DNA of 14,657 nt from contig CAJWBT010000020.1 of assembly GCA_913020235.1 (NCBI GenBank), forward strand, positions 1-14,657, given 5' to 3'. How positions within the stretch are numbered: position 1 is the first letter of the stretch; each line of letters starts with the position of its first letter. The notes below the pieces were generated by a model. It saw nothing but the letters and a program-made list of their open reading frames with translations. It ran no database searches and was not told the origin of the DNA. The translations under genes and the position numbers were made by a program. The stretch comes from an uncultured Chloroflexota bacterium (GTDB taxonomy: Bacteria > Chloroflexota > Dehalococcoidia > UBA3495). This document shows, in pieces, positions 13,345 to 14,657 of this stretch.

Positions 13345-14520
13345 ATGGACTTACGCCTAGCGCCCGAGGACGAAGCTTTCCGGCAAGAGGTACGGGATTG
13401 GCTGAAGGGGGAGCTGCCCCCGGACTGGGAGGAAAAGGAGCGCCTCATCGACTTCGAGGAGCCGGAGTGGGTCGGTTTCGCCCAGGAATTTCGCAGGAAG
13501 CTGGCGGGCAAGGGGTGGCTGGTGATGCACTGGCCCAAGAAATGGGGCGGCCAGGATGACCCCCTCAAGAACATGATCTTGACCGAGGAGCTGAGCTACT
13601 GGGGCGCCCCCACGGGCGGGCAGCCGGTGAACCAGCTTTCCGCCATGCTGCTGGCTCACGGCAGCGAGGAGCTGAAGCAGTACTTCCTGCCGGGCCTGGC
13701 CCAAGCCCGGTGGAAGTGGGTAGAGGGGTACTCGGAGCCGAGCGGCGGCTCCGACCTGGCCAACATCCAGACTCACGCCGTGAAGGACGGGGACGACTAC
13801 ATCATCAGCGGTTCCAAGATATGGAATGCCGCCCACGCCGACGGCGACTGGATGTTCGGTCTGGTTCGCACGGACATGGACCAGCCCAAGCACCGGGGCA
13901 TCTCCTTCATGCTGATAAACATGCGGTCCCCGGGCATCACCTGGGAAAAAGTCCCCATGATGTGGGGCAAGGCGCGGGGCCTGGTTACCCTGGACGAGGT
14001 GCGGGTGCCCCAAACCAACGTCGTGGGGGAGAATGAGCGGGGCTTCTACGTGGTCATGGCATCGCTGGATGCCCAACGGGCCAGCCTGGACCGGCTCGCC
14101 AACACCCGGCGGATCGCGGACCTGCTGGTCCAGTTCGCCCGGGAAACCTCCTACGAAGGTCAGAAGGTGATAGACCGGCCCGGCATCCGCAACCAACTCG
14201 CGGAGGTTATGACCGCCGTTGAGTGCCTGCGATTGATGAGCTACAAGGTGGCCTGGCTCCAGGCCAACGACCAGCCCTGCACCCGAGAGGCGTCCATCGT
14301 CAAGATATTCGGCCCGGACACCATCCAGCGCGCCTACCGGGTTGGAATGCAGATGATGGGGGCCTACGGCCTGTTGGAGCCGGGTTCCAGGTGGGCGCCC
14401 CTCTACGGCAAGGTCGAGAACGGCTACCTGGAGAACTTCGCCCGCACCATCGGCAGCGGCACTTCAGAGATCAACCGCAACGTGGTCGCCACCCGCGGCC
14501 TGGGCTTGCCCAGGGGCTAG
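13345..14520 (+). CDS. Acyl-CoA dehydrogenase (FadE-type), possibly one subunit of a pair
   Basis: This 391-residue protein has the normal ACAD length and order: helical N-terminal domain (about 1-125), GYSEPSGGSDLA (128-139) and SGSKIWNAAHADGDWMF (155-171) in the FAD/substrate-binding middle domain, and a C-terminal helical domain ending GTSEINRNVVATRGLGLPRG. Such enzymes make the 2,3-double bond in acyl-CoA and pass electrons to ETF. The two known catalytic-base positions look empty: the residue before the C-terminal GT is Ser371 (Glu in MCAD), and the helix-G LDLER site of isovaleryl-CoA dehydrogenase reads LDAQR (Gln244). That fits a non-catalytic or unusual subunit. GAGG at 13333-13338 supports the ATG at 13345. 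A second ACAD begins 64 bases downstream, as in heteromeric FadE pairs. Confidence 0.9.
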   Translation: MDLRLAPEDEAFRQEVRDWLKGELPPDWEEKERLIDFEEPEWVGFAQEFRRKLAGKGWLVMHWPKKWGGQDDPLKNMILTEELSYWGAPTGGQPVNQLSAMLLAHGSEELKQYFLPGLAQARWKWVEGYSEPSGGSDLANIQTHAVKDGDDYIISGSKIWNAAHADGDWMFGLVRTDMDQPKHRGISFMLINMRSPGITWEKVPMMWGKARGLVTLDEVRVPQTNVVGENERGFYVVMASLDAQRASLDRLANTRRIADLLVQFARETSYEGQKVIDRPGIRNQLAEVMTAVECLRLMSYKVAWLQANDQPCTREASIVKIFGPDTIQRAYRVGMQMMGAYGLLEPGSRWAPLYGKVENGYLENFARTIGSGTSEINRNVVATRGLGLPRG

Positions 14521-14584
14521 GAGCCTCCGCGCCCGGTTGACAACTTGCCCTGCGAACTCTGAAGCCGCCGGCAGGAGGAACAGT

Positions 14585-14657
14585 ATGGATTTTGGTTTTA
14601 CTGAAGCACAGCTAATGCTCAAGGCCAGCGCCAGGGAGTTCCTGGAGGGAGAGTGCC
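14585..14657 (+). CDS. Second acyl-CoA dehydrogenase, 5' end only
   Basis: ATG at 14585 follows AGGAGG (14573-14578) by 6 bases. The 24 visible codons begin MDFGFTEAQLMLKASAREFL and end EGEC, which is the typical ACAD start (MDF.LTEEQ.ml...REFl) and differs from the preceding paralogue. The gene runs off the window, so the catalytic residues that would decide whether it complements the upstream subunit are not seen. Confidence 0.72.
   Translation, partial: MDFGFTEAQLMLKASAREFLEGEC

Noticed and set aside
1..14657. CRISPR array, tRNA, rRNA or replication origin
   Set aside because: No regularly spaced repeats with unique spacers, no cloverleaf or rRNA-like sequence, and no iteron or DnaA-box clusters were seen; the only regular repeat is the coding collagen array.

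Overview
The window is high-GC bacterial DNA with Shine-Dalgarno-led genes. The gene set (tandem VOC proteins, a GWTDGLPVVPPT-type conserved protein, paired acyl-CoA dehydrogenases, a CxxC-GIE methyltransferase, and an ArlH/FlaH-like ATPase in a bacterial signalling protein) looks most like an uncultured Chloroflexota (SAR202/Dehalococcoidia-like) genome. That assignment is inferred from gene content; no ribosomal RNA or phylogenetic marker is present to confirm it.

Left part (1-5514, mostly minus strand, accessory character). The window opens inside an IS3-family element: the start of its orfA and its terminal inverted repeat, ending near base 317. The element abuts a membrane-protein gene that has lost its 5' end. 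A terminator-like hairpin separates that remnant from a convergent three-gene signalling operon on the minus strand: a receiver-histidine kinase hybrid (3990-2716), a receiver fused to an ArlH/FlaH/KaiC-like RecA-fold ATPase (2603-1350), and a stand-alone receiver (1328-849). None of the three has a DNA-binding output domain, so signalling probably ends in the ATPase or a protein partner, not in a promoter. Beyond it lies a degenerate stretch (about 4000-4730) holding possible gene remnants and an 11-bp tandem repeat. Next is a minus-strand lipoprotein with 42 uninterrupted Gly-X-Y (collagen-like) triplets.

Right part (5767-14657, all plus strand, metabolic character). Strand and style switch at a near-perfect sigma-70-type promoter (5767-5796) ahead of a YqeY-family gene. 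This is followed by purQ (glutaminase subunit of FGAM synthetase), a ten-helix EamA/DMT transporter, a small VOC protein, a class I methyltransferase, a CtBP-like D-2-hydroxyacid dehydrogenase that lacks the usual catalytic Glu, a tandem-VOC protein, a conserved uncharacterised 341-residue protein, a 665-bp hairpin-rich gap, and an acyl-CoA dehydrogenase followed by the start of a second one. From the transporter onward the set reads like a catabolic island (uptake/export, VOC lyase/dioxygenase/epimerase-type chemistry, redox of hydroxy acids, acyl-CoA desaturation), but no substrate can be named from sequence alone.

The observations most worth following are the receiver-ArlH fusion operon without a transcriptional output, the dehydrogenase with Ala where the catalytic Glu should be, the acyl-CoA dehydrogenase that lacks both known catalytic-base positions but has a paired ACAD downstream, and the collagen-like lipoprotein with a recent 90-bp internal amplification.
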